The notes under the pieces: model-generated
The model's input: only the letters and a program-made list of their open reading frames with translations
What the model was told of the DNA's origin: nothing
Databases searched by the model: none
Position numbers and translations under genes: made by a program
NCBI RefSeq assembly: GCF_030817055.1
Contig: NZ_JAUSYV010000002.1
Span: forward strand, 310,001 to 374,000
DNA from: Bacillus sp. V2I10
GTDB lineage: Bacteria; Bacillota; Bacilli; Bacillales; Bacillaceae
Direction: 5' to 3'
DNA: 64,000 nt
Part shown: positions 47,147 to 55,072 of the stretch, one piece after another
Layout: every line of letters begins with the position of its first letter
How positions within the stretch are numbered: position 1 is the stretch's first letter

Positions 47147-47707
47147 CTACTCTAGATTTGCATGTCTTCCATACATTTTTTGTCCGGCTAATTCCTTTTT
47201 ATTCATGACTCTTAGTATGACAGAATCGAAGAATAAGAGGAGACTTTGCTCGAATAAGGACCCCATAGGCTGTATGGTTTTGTAGTCACTGTCTGCCCCT
47301 GCCTTAGGTTTGGCAGGTATTTTAATAGCCAAATCACTTATTTTCCCAATGGTCGAATCAGGGGAAATCGTGACAACTGCGACAGATGCATCTAAACTTT
47401 TAGCCTTCTCTGCCATTGACACCAAACTTTTTGTCTCCCCTGAACCGGAAGCAATTATTAAAATATCATCTTTTTCTAGACCAGGTGTTACCGTTTCTCC
47501 TACTACAAAGGCATCTAACCCCATGTGCATCATACGCATGACAAAGGACTTGGCCATAAATCCAGATCGACCGGCACCAGCCACAAGAATTTTCTTGGAT
47601 TTAAGTATTTGATCCACCAATTTTTCAGCTTCATCTTCAGATATTAATTCAATTGTCCGATTTAACTCGTTTACAATTTCAGCTGCATATTGAGTAGTCT
47701 TCATCAT
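47147..47707 (-). CDS. hxlB: 6-phospho-3-hexuloisomerase
   Basis: A 186-residue SIS-domain isomerase that converts 3-hexulose 6-phosphate to fructose 6-phosphate, the second step of formaldehyde fixation. ILVAGAGRSGFMAKSFVMRM and DILIIASGSGETKSLV are the phosphosugar-binding motifs, and the C-terminal PMGSLFEQSLLLFFD block is typical. It follows hxlA by 14 bp, as in B. subtilis. ATG 47707 or 47704 are both possible starts. Confidence 0.95.
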   Translation of the reverse strand: MMKTTQYAAEIVNELNRTIELISEDEAEKLVDQILKSKKILVAGAGRSGFMAKSFVMRMMHMGLDAFVVGETVTPGLEKDDILIIASGSGETKSLVSMAEKAKSLDASVAVVTISPDSTIGKISDLAIKIPAKPKAGADSDYKTIQPMGSLFEQSLLLFFDSVILRVMNKKELAGQKMYGRHANLE

Positions 47708-47721
47708 TCACATTACCCTTC

Positions 47722-48363
47722 TTAAACAAAAGTCGCTTGTTTAATTAATTCTTGCATTTTAGCAGCTACAGCTTTTTTATCATCTTGGTTTGCAATACCT
47801 CCACCTACAATGACAAGGTCAGGGTTTGATTTAAGAACTTCTGGAAGTGTTTCTAATTTAATACCGCCTGCGATTGCAGTTTTTGCATTTTTTACAACAC
47901 CTTTAATTGTTTCAAGGTCCTTAAATGAGTTTTGACCTTTTGCTTGTAGGTCGTAACCTGTGTGGACACAAATATAGTCTACACCCATTTCGTCAACTTC
48001 ATAAGCACGTTTTGCGATATCCTTTACTGCGATTAAATCAATAAGGATTTTTTTACCTTGTTTTTTTGCTTCTGCAACTGCGCCTTTGATGGACTCATCT
48101 TCAGCTACAGCTAGAATAGTGACGATATCAGCACCATGTTCAGCGGCTTTTAAAACTTCGTAACCTGCTGCATCCATTGTTTTCATGTCAGCTAATACTT
48201 GTAATTGAGGGAATGCTTCTTTAATAGCTTTTACTGCTTGAAGACCTTCAATTTTAACAACCGGTGTACCAATTTCTACGATATCAATGTGGTCTTTAAC
48301 TTCTTCCACCAACTTGATTGCTTCTTGAGTATTTACTAGGTCTAACGCTAATTGAAGTTCCAT
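47722..48363 (-). CDS. hxlA: 3-hexulose-6-phosphate synthase
   Basis: A 213-residue TIM-barrel aldolase of the orotidine-5-phosphate decarboxylase superfamily. It joins formaldehyde and ribulose 5-phosphate. LQLALDLVN, VLADMKTMDAAGYE (the metal/phosphate DxK motif) and YICVHTGYDLQAKGQN are conserved, with GGIKLETLPEVL and IVGGGIA forming the phosphate site. It heads hxlAB; a 41-bp HxlR-type box lies upstream. This is the diagnostic gene of the RuMP pathway. Confidence 0.97.
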   Translation of the reverse strand: MELQLALDLVNTQEAIKLVEEVKDHIDIVEIGTPVVKIEGLQAVKAIKEAFPQLQVLADMKTMDAAGYEVLKAAEHGADIVTILAVAEDESIKGAVAEAKKQGKKILIDLIAVKDIAKRAYEVDEMGVDYICVHTGYDLQAKGQNSFKDLETIKGVVKNAKTAIAGGIKLETLPEVLKSNPDLVIVGGGIANQDDKKAVAAKMQELIKQATFV

Positions 48364-48422
48364 GAATACTTCACTCCTTGTTTTTTATTGGTTTTTTGTT
48401 TTTATTTATTGTTGCTACCTAT

Positions 48423-48490
48423 ATTGTAATCTCTAATTTTTTAAAAAAGAAGTACACACTTTTATATCATATAGTGTTTAAAAGTATACT
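48423..48490 (-). promoter_or_regulatory. HxlR-type box and promoter of hxlAB
   Basis: Minus strand box (48490 down to 48450): AGTATAC, 8 bp, ACTATAT, 7 bp, AAGTGTGTACTT, then exactly 21 bp to the -10 TACAAT (48428-48423). It ends about 60 bp before the hxlA start. Confidence 0.8.
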
Positions 48491-48515
48491 AAAGGAAAAA
48501 GAAAGAAAGGAAGCT

Positions 48516-48632
48516 ATGTTCCGTGGAAATTATGTAGAAGTTATGTTAAAGGGAAAAGATGTGACTCAAAAAGAAAATCGTGATACATTTATCGGCAATC
48601 ATATAGTAAGTGGAAGCATGCAACTGATCTAA
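48516..48632 (+). CDS. possible 38-residue protein divergent from hxlA
   Basis: ATG 48516 has AAGGAAG just upstream and reads MFRGNYVEVMLKGKDVTQKE, ending at a stop before a strong terminator. A longer in-frame reading back to 48378 overlaps the hxlA promoter and is unlikely. Short length and no known family make this uncertain; it may be a gene remnant. Confidence 0.3.
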   Translation: MFRGNYVEVMLKGKDVTQKENRDTFIGNHIVSGSMQLI

Positions 48633-48678
48633 TTCAATAGCGTTCTTTTCAACTGTCCTCCGATATGGGTAACAAGTT

Positions 48679-48726
48679 AAAACCACATGGAGGAACCCTT
48701 TATAAAGGTTCCTCCATGTGGTTTTT
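48679..48726. terminator. strong bidirectional terminator
   Basis: AAAACCACATGGAGGAACC and GGTTCCTCCATGTGGTTTTT form a 19-bp perfect stem, located between the hxlA upstream region and the end of hxlR2. Confidence 0.9.
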
Positions 48727-48847
48727 AGTGTCTAATTAATTAAAGTTATTTTCCTTAATATGCCTATAAAAAGATAAAAAGATAGCGTTCTCAAAAAATG
48801 ATATAAAAGGATTGTTTCTAATCCTTAATGAAGAATACTTTTTTCTA

Positions 48848-49213
48848 CTAGAGAGAATCTTCTTTTATTTCTTGTTGGTTATTTAAGACAGTCTCCATAT
48901 ATTCACTGCCCCAGTCATACATAGATTCGAGAATTGGCATCAGGCTTTCTCCTCTTTTGGTCAGAGAATATTCAACTTTGGGTGGAACAACAGGGTAGAC
49001 TTCACGGTGGACAATGAGGTCTTCTTCCAGCTCTCGCAATTGACTTGCGAGCATTCTCTGCGTAATATCAGGAATCAGAGATTTTAGTTCGCCATATCGC
49101 TTGGTTCCTTCTTTGCCCAGATGCCACATAATAAGCATCTTCCATTTACCGCCAATAATAGAAAGTGTTAATTCTTTTTCGCAGTAAAACGTCTTGTCAC
49201 GCAGATGTGCCAT
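48848..49213 (-). CDS. HxlR-family regulator 2
   Basis: A 121-residue paralogue of the other two HxlR proteins (KWKMLIMWHLGKEGTKRYGE, DITQRMLASQLRELEEDLIV). Cys11 and Lys13 are retained in the sequence YCEK. It diverges from the gnd2 leader, with a 41-bp box between them. Its transcription runs towards hxlA on the same strand but the strong terminator lies between. Confidence 0.9.
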   Translation of the reverse strand: MAHLRDKTFYCEKELTLSIIGGKWKMLIMWHLGKEGTKRYGELKSLIPDITQRMLASQLRELEEDLIVHREVYPVVPPKVEYSLTKRGESLMPILESMYDWGSEYMETVLNNQQEIKEDSL

Positions 49214-49238
49214 TTATTATCCCTCCATGTCAAATAAT

Positions 49239-49306
49239 AGTGTACTTATTAATACTATATAATAAAAAAGTGCGTACTTACAAATATAAATTATAGATAT
49301 TATACT
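49239..49306 (+). promoter_or_regulatory. HxlR-type box and promoter upstream of gnd2
   Basis: Box 49239-49279: AGTGTAC, 8 bp, ACTATAT, 7 bp, AAGTGCGTACTT, then 21 bp and the -10 TATACT (49301-49306). The transcript would carry a 315-bp leader that includes the zwf remnant before gnd2. Confidence 0.8.
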
Positions 49307-49395
49307 TGTATCTACATAGATGATCATCACCCTAACTATTACCTTGTACATTGATAAGAATCTATACATCACATCAAGACTAAAGGGGGGATTTA

Positions 49396-49530
49396 ATGAC
49401 TATTCCACGTAATCATATTTTAAACAAGAATGCTTTCAAATGTCCTAAATCGTTGGAAGTGCATTCCGTGACCTTTGTCTTATTTAGAACAACAGGAAAG
49501 TTAGATAATAAGATAATTTTTCCCTGCTAA
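49396..49530 (+). pseudogene. zwf N-terminal remnant (44 codons)
   Basis: The frame from ATG 49396 (GGGGGG upstream) reads MTIPRNHILNKNAFKCPKSL then EVHSVTFVLFRTTGKLDNKI and stops at 49530. It aligns with Zwf from this window: LTVPRDINLGEDAIDVLNSL, EVDSVTFVLFGATGDLAKRK, IFP. The coenzyme motif is damaged (RTTGKLDNK for GATGDLAKR). The rest of zwf and pgi are missing before gnd2. It may now act only as a short leader frame. Confidence 0.85.
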
Positions 49531-49620
49531 AAAATAAATACTGGCTAACAAAGGTTACCTATATGTAAAAAGAAAGACGAACAAATTAGGAGTACACTAT
49601 TCTAACAGGAGGCAATCAAG

Positions 49621-50532
49621 ATGAAAGTCGGATTAATCGGTTTAGGAAAAATGGGATTAAACTTAGGTCAAAACCTAATTGAACGAAACCACGATGTAGT
49701 AGCCTATGATTTGAATTCCTGTGCTGTAGAAGAAATGGAAAAACACGGAGCTAAGGGAACAACTAATATATTAGAACTCATTAAATCATTAGAACAACCT
49801 CGAATAATTTGGCTTATGGTTCCACATGGTGCAGTTGATTTTGTAATTGGTGAAGTGACACCGTTTTTAAATAGTGGCGATATTTTAATTGAAGCTGGCA
49901 ATTCCCACTATAAGGACACCATTCGTCGCTATAACAGCCTAAAGAAATATGGTGTGAGCTTTATGGATGCCGGGACTTCTGGCGGGATGGAAGGTGCTCG
50001 TAACGGAGCTTGTTACATGGTTGGAGGAGACCTCGAAGCTTGGCGCATAGTGGAGCCCATTTTCAGAGACACAGCTGTAGAAAATGGATATTTATATGCA
50101 GGAAAATCAGGGAGTGGTCACTTCTTAAAAATGATCCACAATGGGATTGAATACGGAATGATGGCTGCCATTGGCGAAGGATTCGAACTATTAGAGAAAA
50201 GCGAATTCGAGTATGACTATGAGAAAGTAGCAAGGGTATGGAATAACGGTTCGGTTATTCGTTCATGGCTTATGGATTTAACAGAACGTGCATTTTCTAA
50301 AGATGCAAAATTAGAAGAAATCAAAGGGGTAATGAATTCTTCTGGTGAAGGAAAGTGGACGGTCGAAACGGCTTTCGATTTACAAACCGCCACTCCCGTC
50401 ATCGCCATGTCCTTATTGATGCGCTATCGTTCATTAGAAAACGATACATTTACAGGGAAAGTGGTAGCCGCGCTACGCAACGAATTTGGAGGGCATGCTG
50501 TAGAAAAAAGCGAGAAAATCTTAAGCGTTTAA
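49621..50532 (+). CDS. 6-phosphogluconate dehydrogenase, short YqeC type
   Basis: A 303-residue short-form decarboxylating dehydrogenase: IGLGKMGLNLGQNL, DAGTSGGMEGARNGACYMVG, KMIHNGIEYGMMAAI and SSGEGKWT. It resembles B. subtilis YqeC; short forms generally prefer NAD. With the NADP-type gnd it lets the oxidation cycle deliver either NADH or NADPH. GGAGG precedes ATG 49621. It is the surviving structural gene behind hxlR2. Confidence 0.9.
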   Translation: MKVGLIGLGKMGLNLGQNLIERNHDVVAYDLNSCAVEEMEKHGAKGTTNILELIKSLEQPRIIWLMVPHGAVDFVIGEVTPFLNSGDILIEAGNSHYKDTIRRYNSLKKYGVSFMDAGTSGGMEGARNGACYMVGGDLEAWRIVEPIFRDTAVENGYLYAGKSGSGHFLKMIHNGIEYGMMAAIGEGFELLEKSEFEYDYEKVARVWNNGSVIRSWLMDLTERAFSKDAKLEEIKGVMNSSGEGKWTVETAFDLQTATPVIAMSLLMRYRSLENDTFTGKVVAALRNEFGGHAVEKSEKILSV

Positions 50533-50666
50533 AGAAAAGCATTTCCATGAGACGCTCCTAATAAGGTTCACTTCTGTAAATCTAAAATGTAAACGGTTAA
50601 ATACAAGGCTGATAGAAAAAAAAGAGGCTATGAAAAACTTAAATACACTTTGGAGGAGAGATTAAT

Positions 50667-50825
50667 ATGAAAACATTACAGATCAAACGATATTTTTTGA
50701 GTGAAAAAGAACGCGAAACTTATGAAAAGAATGTGCTGCAAAATATGCCAGAATTATCTGAAAGAGTACTACAGTGGGATGACAAGGAGTTATTGGAGAA
50801 AGTAGAAAGCCATTCTTATTCTTAA
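50667..50825 (+). CDS. 52-residue hypothetical protein
   Basis: ATG 50667 follows a strong GGAGGAGAG and the frame reads MKTLQIKRYFLSEKERETYE, then a helical, charged region ending VESHSYS. A terminator follows at once. It lies 134 bp after gnd2 and may share its transcript. A cre-like sequence TGTAAACGGTTAAA lies at 50588-50601. Function unknown. Confidence 0.6.
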   Translation: MKTLQIKRYFLSEKERETYEKNVLQNMPELSERVLQWDDKELLEKVESHSYS

Positions 50826-50842
50826 AAAAGAGACTATAGATG

Positions 50843-50876
50843 AAAAATCAGGAGGTATAGTTACCTTCTGATTTTT
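50843..50876 (+). terminator. terminator after the 52-aa gene
   Basis: AAAAATCAGGAGGTA pairs with TACCTTCTGATTTTT with one mismatch. A second hairpin, AACCTCCTT/AAAGGGGGG at 50970-51000, has a T-run on the minus strand and could end the IMPase gene. Nothing else is seen in 50877-51205. Confidence 0.75.
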
Positions 50877-51205
50877 CAATAATAAAAACATTATTGGGGA
50901 TACTTGAAATTTTTTTCCTAATTAGAAGTGTTATATTTTCAAGTAAAAGCCTAAATATAAAAAGAAATCAAAAAAACCTCCTTGTTGAAAAAAAGGGGGG
51001 CTCCATAACATTGTTCTTTACTTTTCTTTATTAAAACCAATGACTACTTTAACCCTTTCCTGAACCAATTACTTTCAATACAGTACTTTTAACCAATACC
51101 ACCTGTTATAACTGCTTCTTTTCTCTTACTCTTATCTTTCATTTTTTGCATTCGGAAAATTATTATTTGCGATAAACTAAGGTTGCGCTCTATCTTTCGT
51201 TCCAA

Positions 51206-51964
51206 TTATTTCTGCACTAGAACTAGATTCATTAATTCTTCTGCTACTTTATTGGTGGCAAAAATCGTGTATTTCCCGACCATCATTTGTATTCCACCAG
51301 CTTCGGAAATCAGTAACTGTCCTGCTGCGATGTCATAGCGATTAGGATTGAGATAGATAGCTGCATCCAATCGTCCTGCTGCGATATAAGCTAAGGTAAC
51401 AGCAGCTGTACCCACAATACGAATCCTGAACACTTCATTCACGATGCTATCCAAAAGGATCATGCGCTCCCTATTGCTTTCCTTATCTCCATCCTTCGAA
51501 AAGTCCCCTATAGAAACAAAGGATTCAGAAAGCTCTGTTGCCCTAACTTTAATAGGTTTTCCGTCCTGAAAGGCACCTTCTCCTTTTGCCGCCCAAAACA
51601 ATTCTCCTAAAGCTGGTAAAGAAATGGCAGCAACAATTAGATCACCTTGATAGGTAAGAGCGATAGAAACTCCATAAAGGGGAACTCCTACACTATAATT
51701 AACCGTCCCATCAATGGGATCAATCACCCATTCATAATCCCCCGATCCTTCAATAATCCCCACTTCTTCACTAAATATTCGATGATCAGGGTATTTTTCC
51801 TTGATTCGGTGAATGATGAAACTTTCCACTTTAACATCCATTTCAGTAACGAAATCTTTTTCAGATTTTAAAGTCTGTTGACCAGCTTGTCCTGCGTTTA
51901 AGAGAATAAATTTCCCTGCGTCTTTAGCTAGTTCTGTTGCAAAAGATAAATATTGCTTATACAT
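51206..51964 (-). CDS. inositol-monophosphatase-family phosphatase
   Basis: A 252-residue magnesium-dependent sugar/inositol phosphatase. The first metal site is SEEV with Glu, the core is WVIDPIDGTVNYS (about residues 79-91), and GTAAVTLAYIAAGRLDAAIY is the late motif. Members act on inositol phosphate, 3'-phosphoadenosine phosphate or fructose bisphosphate. Its place in a sugar-phosphate cluster permits a fructose- or sedoheptulose-bisphosphatase-like role, but glpX already supplies one and no HxlR box is present here. Confidence 0.8.
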   Translation of the reverse strand: MYKQYLSFATELAKDAGKFILLNAGQAGQQTLKSEKDFVTEMDVKVESFIIHRIKEKYPDHRIFSEEVGIIEGSGDYEWVIDPIDGTVNYSVGVPLYGVSIALTYQGDLIVAAISLPALGELFWAAKGEGAFQDGKPIKVRATELSESFVSIGDFSKDGDKESNRERMILLDSIVNEVFRIRIVGTAAVTLAYIAAGRLDAAIYLNPNRYDIAAGQLLISEAGGIQMMVGKYTIFATNKVAEELMNLVLVQK

Positions 51965-52255
51965 GCTTTTTCCCCCCCTATTAAATATTGAAAATTAAGA
52001 ATATTTTAGTGTTTATTAACGAACAAGGAACGAATTATAATGAATAAAGATCAGATTTTGATAAATCATAATTATATATATGGGAATTTTAGTTTTGAAG
52101 ATAAGACATCTAACTTACGACATAAAAAAATGGTCAGGCCACTCAAAAAGATGGGCCTAAACAGAACTAACCTCCATTTTTTTATGAAGCTACAAGGCTT
52201 CTTTAGAAGCAGAATAAAGAATGAAAAATGCCGAATGGTAAAAGCCGTTAGAATG

Positions 52256-52283
52256 AAACCCCTTGAGGACCAAGGGGTTTTTG
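52256..52283. terminator. hairpin terminator
   Basis: AAACCCCTTG and CAAGGGGTTT with a 5-base loop and TTT after. Bases 51965-52370 otherwise show no supported gene; frames on both strands overlap each other and lack ribosome sites. Confidence 0.65.
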
Positions 52284-52370
52284 GATGGTAATGGGTATTA
52301 GTTATTTTAATTGGGTTTGTGTAAAGTATACAGAGGTGTAGATTTTCAACAGAACACACGTAGTTTAGTT

Positions 52371-53216
52371 TCAGATTACGGATTTGACTTTTTGTGTATT
52401 CATTAAATCCAAAAGATGGCGTACTGCGTGGGAGAATCCATCTTCATCATTTGTTTTTGTTATTAAATTAGCCTTTTGTTGAATATTTAAAGGGGCATTA
52501 CCCATCGCAACGGAAGTGGTTGCTACCTCGAATTGGGCGAGATCATTGCCCCCATCTCCGATAGCAAAAATCTCTTCAAACGATAGATTCATCATCTGTT
52601 GATAACGCAATATAGCCTTTCCTTTATGTGTTTCATTTGAAGTGATTTCTACGTTATTAGGAAAAGAAGAAGCCGTCGAAACATCGAATTTACTCGTTAA
52701 TGTCTTTTTTACTTCTTCAATTTTTTCTAGTTGATCATACTGTACCAAAGCAATTAGTTTATATATTTTAAGATTGTCTTGCTTTAGAATTTCATCGTAA
52801 TTGAATGCTTGAAAAAGAATGTCTAGCTCTTCTTTGCTCTTACTATGTAATGGAGGCAAAGTGGAAGGGAAACCGCCATAATTTGTATATACGAGAATTC
52901 TAACTCCTAATTTTTGCAAAACAGAGAATATCTCTTTATATGTAGAAATTGATATAGTAACCTCGTACAACAGTTCTCCAGTTTTTGAGTATAAAACAGA
53001 ACCATTTAAACAAAAAATCGGAATTTCCATGTTTTGTATAGCTTTGATTTTCACCACATCTGCATAAGCTCGACCTGTGTTTAAAATAATCGTATGTCCC
53101 TTTTCCTGCAATTCTTTTAAGGTTTTCAAATCTTCCTCGGATATTTCATGTCGAGAATTCAATAACGTACCATCTAAATCAATCGAAATACATTTCATCG
53201 TTTCAGCCCATTCCAT
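52371..53216 (-). CDS. Cof-type HAD-family phosphatase
   Basis: A 281-residue HAD-IIB hydrolase: motif I ISIDLDGTLLNS, motif II LNTGRAY, the Lys in HKGKAILRY and motif IV AIGDGGNDLAQFE. Such enzymes dephosphorylate sugar phosphates and vitamins with low specificity. ATG 53216 is the longest start and lacks a clear ribosome site; ATG 53198 (MKCISIDLDG) is equally likely. It may remove stray phosphosugars formed by the RuMP enzymes. Confidence 0.82.
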   Translation of the reverse strand: MEWAETMKCISIDLDGTLLNSRHEISEEDLKTLKELQEKGHTIILNTGRAYADVVKIKAIQNMEIPIFCLNGSVLYSKTGELLYEVTISISTYKEIFSVLQKLGVRILVYTNYGGFPSTLPPLHSKSKEELDILFQAFNYDEILKQDNLKIYKLIALVQYDQLEKIEEVKKTLTSKFDVSTASSFPNNVEITSNETHKGKAILRYQQMMNLSFEEIFAIGDGGNDLAQFEVATTSVAMGNAPLNIQQKANLITKTNDEDGFSHAVRHLLDLMNTQKVKSVI

Positions 53217-53330
53217 AAATTTTAATTTATTACAATTATACTAATTGAATCCATCTATTTTAATATAGAATATTCATTTTTGGATAGGTAAAAAGGTTCT
53301 GCTTCAAATCATAATTTTAAAATTTAAAAA

Positions 53331-53375
53331 ACAAAAAATACCGAACTTTCTAATTTTTCATCATGAAAATTCGGC
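53331..53375 (-). terminator. terminator of the gap transcript
   Basis: On the minus strand CCGAATTTTC pairs with GAAAGTTCGG, followed by TATTTTTTGT. It ends the gap plus SR1P-like unit. Confidence 0.75.
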
Positions 53376-53439
53376 ATAAGGTTTTAAATTACGATTTAAA
53401 GGCATTTTTTATTAACCTTAGTTTTGCTTCTGTGCTTTT

Positions 53440-53601
53440 TTATTCTCCCTGATCATTTTGTAAATCTTGATTGAGGCATTGATCTTGCTTGCAGTTAGAA
53501 TAATGAGTCATGACTTTCTCCGCATCTACAGTATCTATAAGCTTTCCACAATATATGCATACAACTGCACCTAATGCTTGAGAGCCACCGGAGTTTTCCA
53601 T
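53440..53601 (-). CDS. SR1P-like GapA-binding peptide homologue
   Basis: A 53-residue peptide whose start lies inside the 3' end of gap (31-bp overlap, different frame) with AAAGGATGGGGA as ribosome site. GAVVCIYCGKLIDTVDAEKV followed by a Cys-spaced region (Cys15, Cys18, Cys37, Cys42) resembles SR1P, the peptide encoded by the B. subtilis SR1 RNA that binds GapA. Translation coupled to a glyceraldehyde-3-phosphate dehydrogenase gene fits this. The match is by eye and the family is short, so certainty is moderate. Confidence 0.6.
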   Translation of the reverse strand: MENSGGSQALGAVVCIYCGKLIDTVDAEKVMTHYSNCKQDQCLNQDLQNDQGE

Positions 53602-54614
53602 GTTTTCCCCATCCTTTCGTTTACTGCTTGAGCCAATTCAATTACCCTACAAGAATATGCCCATTCATTATCATACCAGGCCAATATTTTAATTTGATTT
53701 TCCACAGTCATAATTGAAAGTCCGTCTACAATTGCTGACTTTGCATTCCCTATAAAATCGGCTGATACTAATGGCTCTTCAGTATAACCAACATAGTGGG
53801 ACAGTTTTCCATTTGCTGCTGTATAAAATACCGATTTCACTTCTTCGTGCGATACCTCACGGGCCACTTGAACAGTGAGATCAACCAAAGAAACATCCTG
53901 CGTAGGAACTCGAATAGATATTCCTTCAATATTAGAAGCGAGATGCGGAAGAACATCAACAAGTGCCTTACCCACCCCTGTTGTAGTTGGAATTATTGAT
54001 TGAGTACAAGATCGGGCTCTTCTCAAATCTTTATGCGGGTTATCAATATGATTTTGGTCAGAAGTATAGGAGTGAACGGTTGTCATCCATCCTCTTTTAA
54101 CTCGGAAAGCTTGGTCCAAGATACTTAAAAGTGGGGCAACACAGTTAGTCGTGCAGGAAGCTGCGGATAAAATAGTGTGCTTCGAAAGATCTAACAGATG
54201 ATCATTCACTCCCATTACTACCGTAAAATCCATCTGTTTTCCAGGCGCAGTAATAATAACAGCCGATGCACCGGATGCTAAATGTTTTTGTGCACCCTGA
54301 CGATCATTGAATTTCCCAGTAGCATCGATGACAATGTCAATATTCATTTGTCCCCATGGGATGTTTTTAGGTTCACGTTCAGAAACAATCTGTATGAGGT
54401 TTCCATTAATTAATAGATTTCCGTCTTGTATTGAAATATCCGCATCCCAGGTTCCATGTACCGTATCGTATTTTAATAAATGAGCTACAGTTTCTACAGG
54501 GTAAATGGAATTAATCGCAGCTAACTTCAGCTGATTAGAATTACTAGAAAAGAGATTCCTAATCAACAACCGACCGATTCTTCCAGTCCCACTAATGCTA
54601 ATTCTTCTTATCAT
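53571..54614 (-). CDS. gap: glyceraldehyde-3-phosphate dehydrogenase, GapB-like
   Basis: A 347-residue dehydrogenase with GTGRIGRLLIRN at the nucleotide fold, the catalytic cysteine in SAASCTTNCVAPLL and the phosphate-site SYTSDQNHIDNPHKDLRRAR. The INSIYPVETVAHLLKYDTVH segment resembles B. subtilis GapB, which works with NADP in the gluconeogenic direction. AAAGGAGG precedes the ATG. An HxlR-type box lies upstream, so it belongs to the formaldehyde regulon. Coenzyme preference is an inference. Confidence 0.92.
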   Translation of the reverse strand: MIRRISISGTGRIGRLLIRNLFSSNSNQLKLAAINSIYPVETVAHLLKYDTVHGTWDADISIQDGNLLINGNLIQIVSEREPKNIPWGQMNIDIVIDATGKFNDRQGAQKHLASGASAVIITAPGKQMDFTVVMGVNDHLLDLSKHTILSAASCTTNCVAPLLSILDQAFRVKRGWMTTVHSYTSDQNHIDNPHKDLRRARSCTQSIIPTTTGVGKALVDVLPHLASNIEGISIRVPTQDVSLVDLTVQVAREVSHEEVKSVFYTAANGKLSHYVGYTEEPLVSADFIGNAKSAIVDGLSIMTVENQIKILAWYDNEWAYSCRVIELAQAVNERMGKTWKTPVALKH

Positions 54615-54685
54615 TGTGTTGCCTCCTTTCTTATCATCACTCTAAATAGATTTCACCTAATTCCTTACTGATCATCCATATTAAT

Positions 54686-54753
54686 ATTATTAGACACGTA
54701 AAAAACTTTAACAAGTACACACTTTTATGTTATATAGTGTCAAATAGTATACC
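54686..54753 (-). promoter_or_regulatory. HxlR-type box and promoter of gap
   Basis: Minus-strand box (54753 down to 54713): GGTATAC, 8 bp, ACTATAT, 7 bp, AAGTGTGTACTT, then 21 bp to the -10 AATAAT (54691-54686). Confidence 0.78.
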
Positions 54754-54872
54754 GTTATGCGTACCTAATGCCATGCCTTTTAAATAAATGACTTGAAACT
54801 TCTTTAGTTTGACAATACGTTTCTTCTCGAAGTTTCCAAGGTAAGGAATTTTAAACACTAGAATTACAATAT

Positions 54873-54917
54873 AAAAAACCCCATGTTGTAATCCTTGATT
54901 GCTTCATGGGGTTTTTC
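54873..54917. terminator. bidirectional terminator after hxlR3
   Basis: AAAAAACCCCATG pairs with CATGGGGTTTTT. It separates hxlR3 from the gap promoter. Confidence 0.85.
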
Positions 54918-55072
54918 ACTGTCCAATTATATAGTTTTAGTTGTTAATTCTTCCATCTCTCTGAAGTGCATGTCCTCTAAACAGTTTTAAACACTCATAA
55001 TCTTCGTGAAAGCAATACTACCAAAAACAATGGGGCCAAAGGAAAATCGTTTTCAATCCCTTATGCGTTTTT

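Noticed and set aside
48378..48515. N-terminal extension giving an 84-residue hydrophobic protein opposite hxlA
   Set aside because: It runs through the hxlAB promoter and box on the opposite strand and lacks a ribosome site.
52040..52359. Overlapping 83- and 95-codon frames on both strands
   Set aside because: They shadow each other, include a terminator hairpin and have no recognisable domain.
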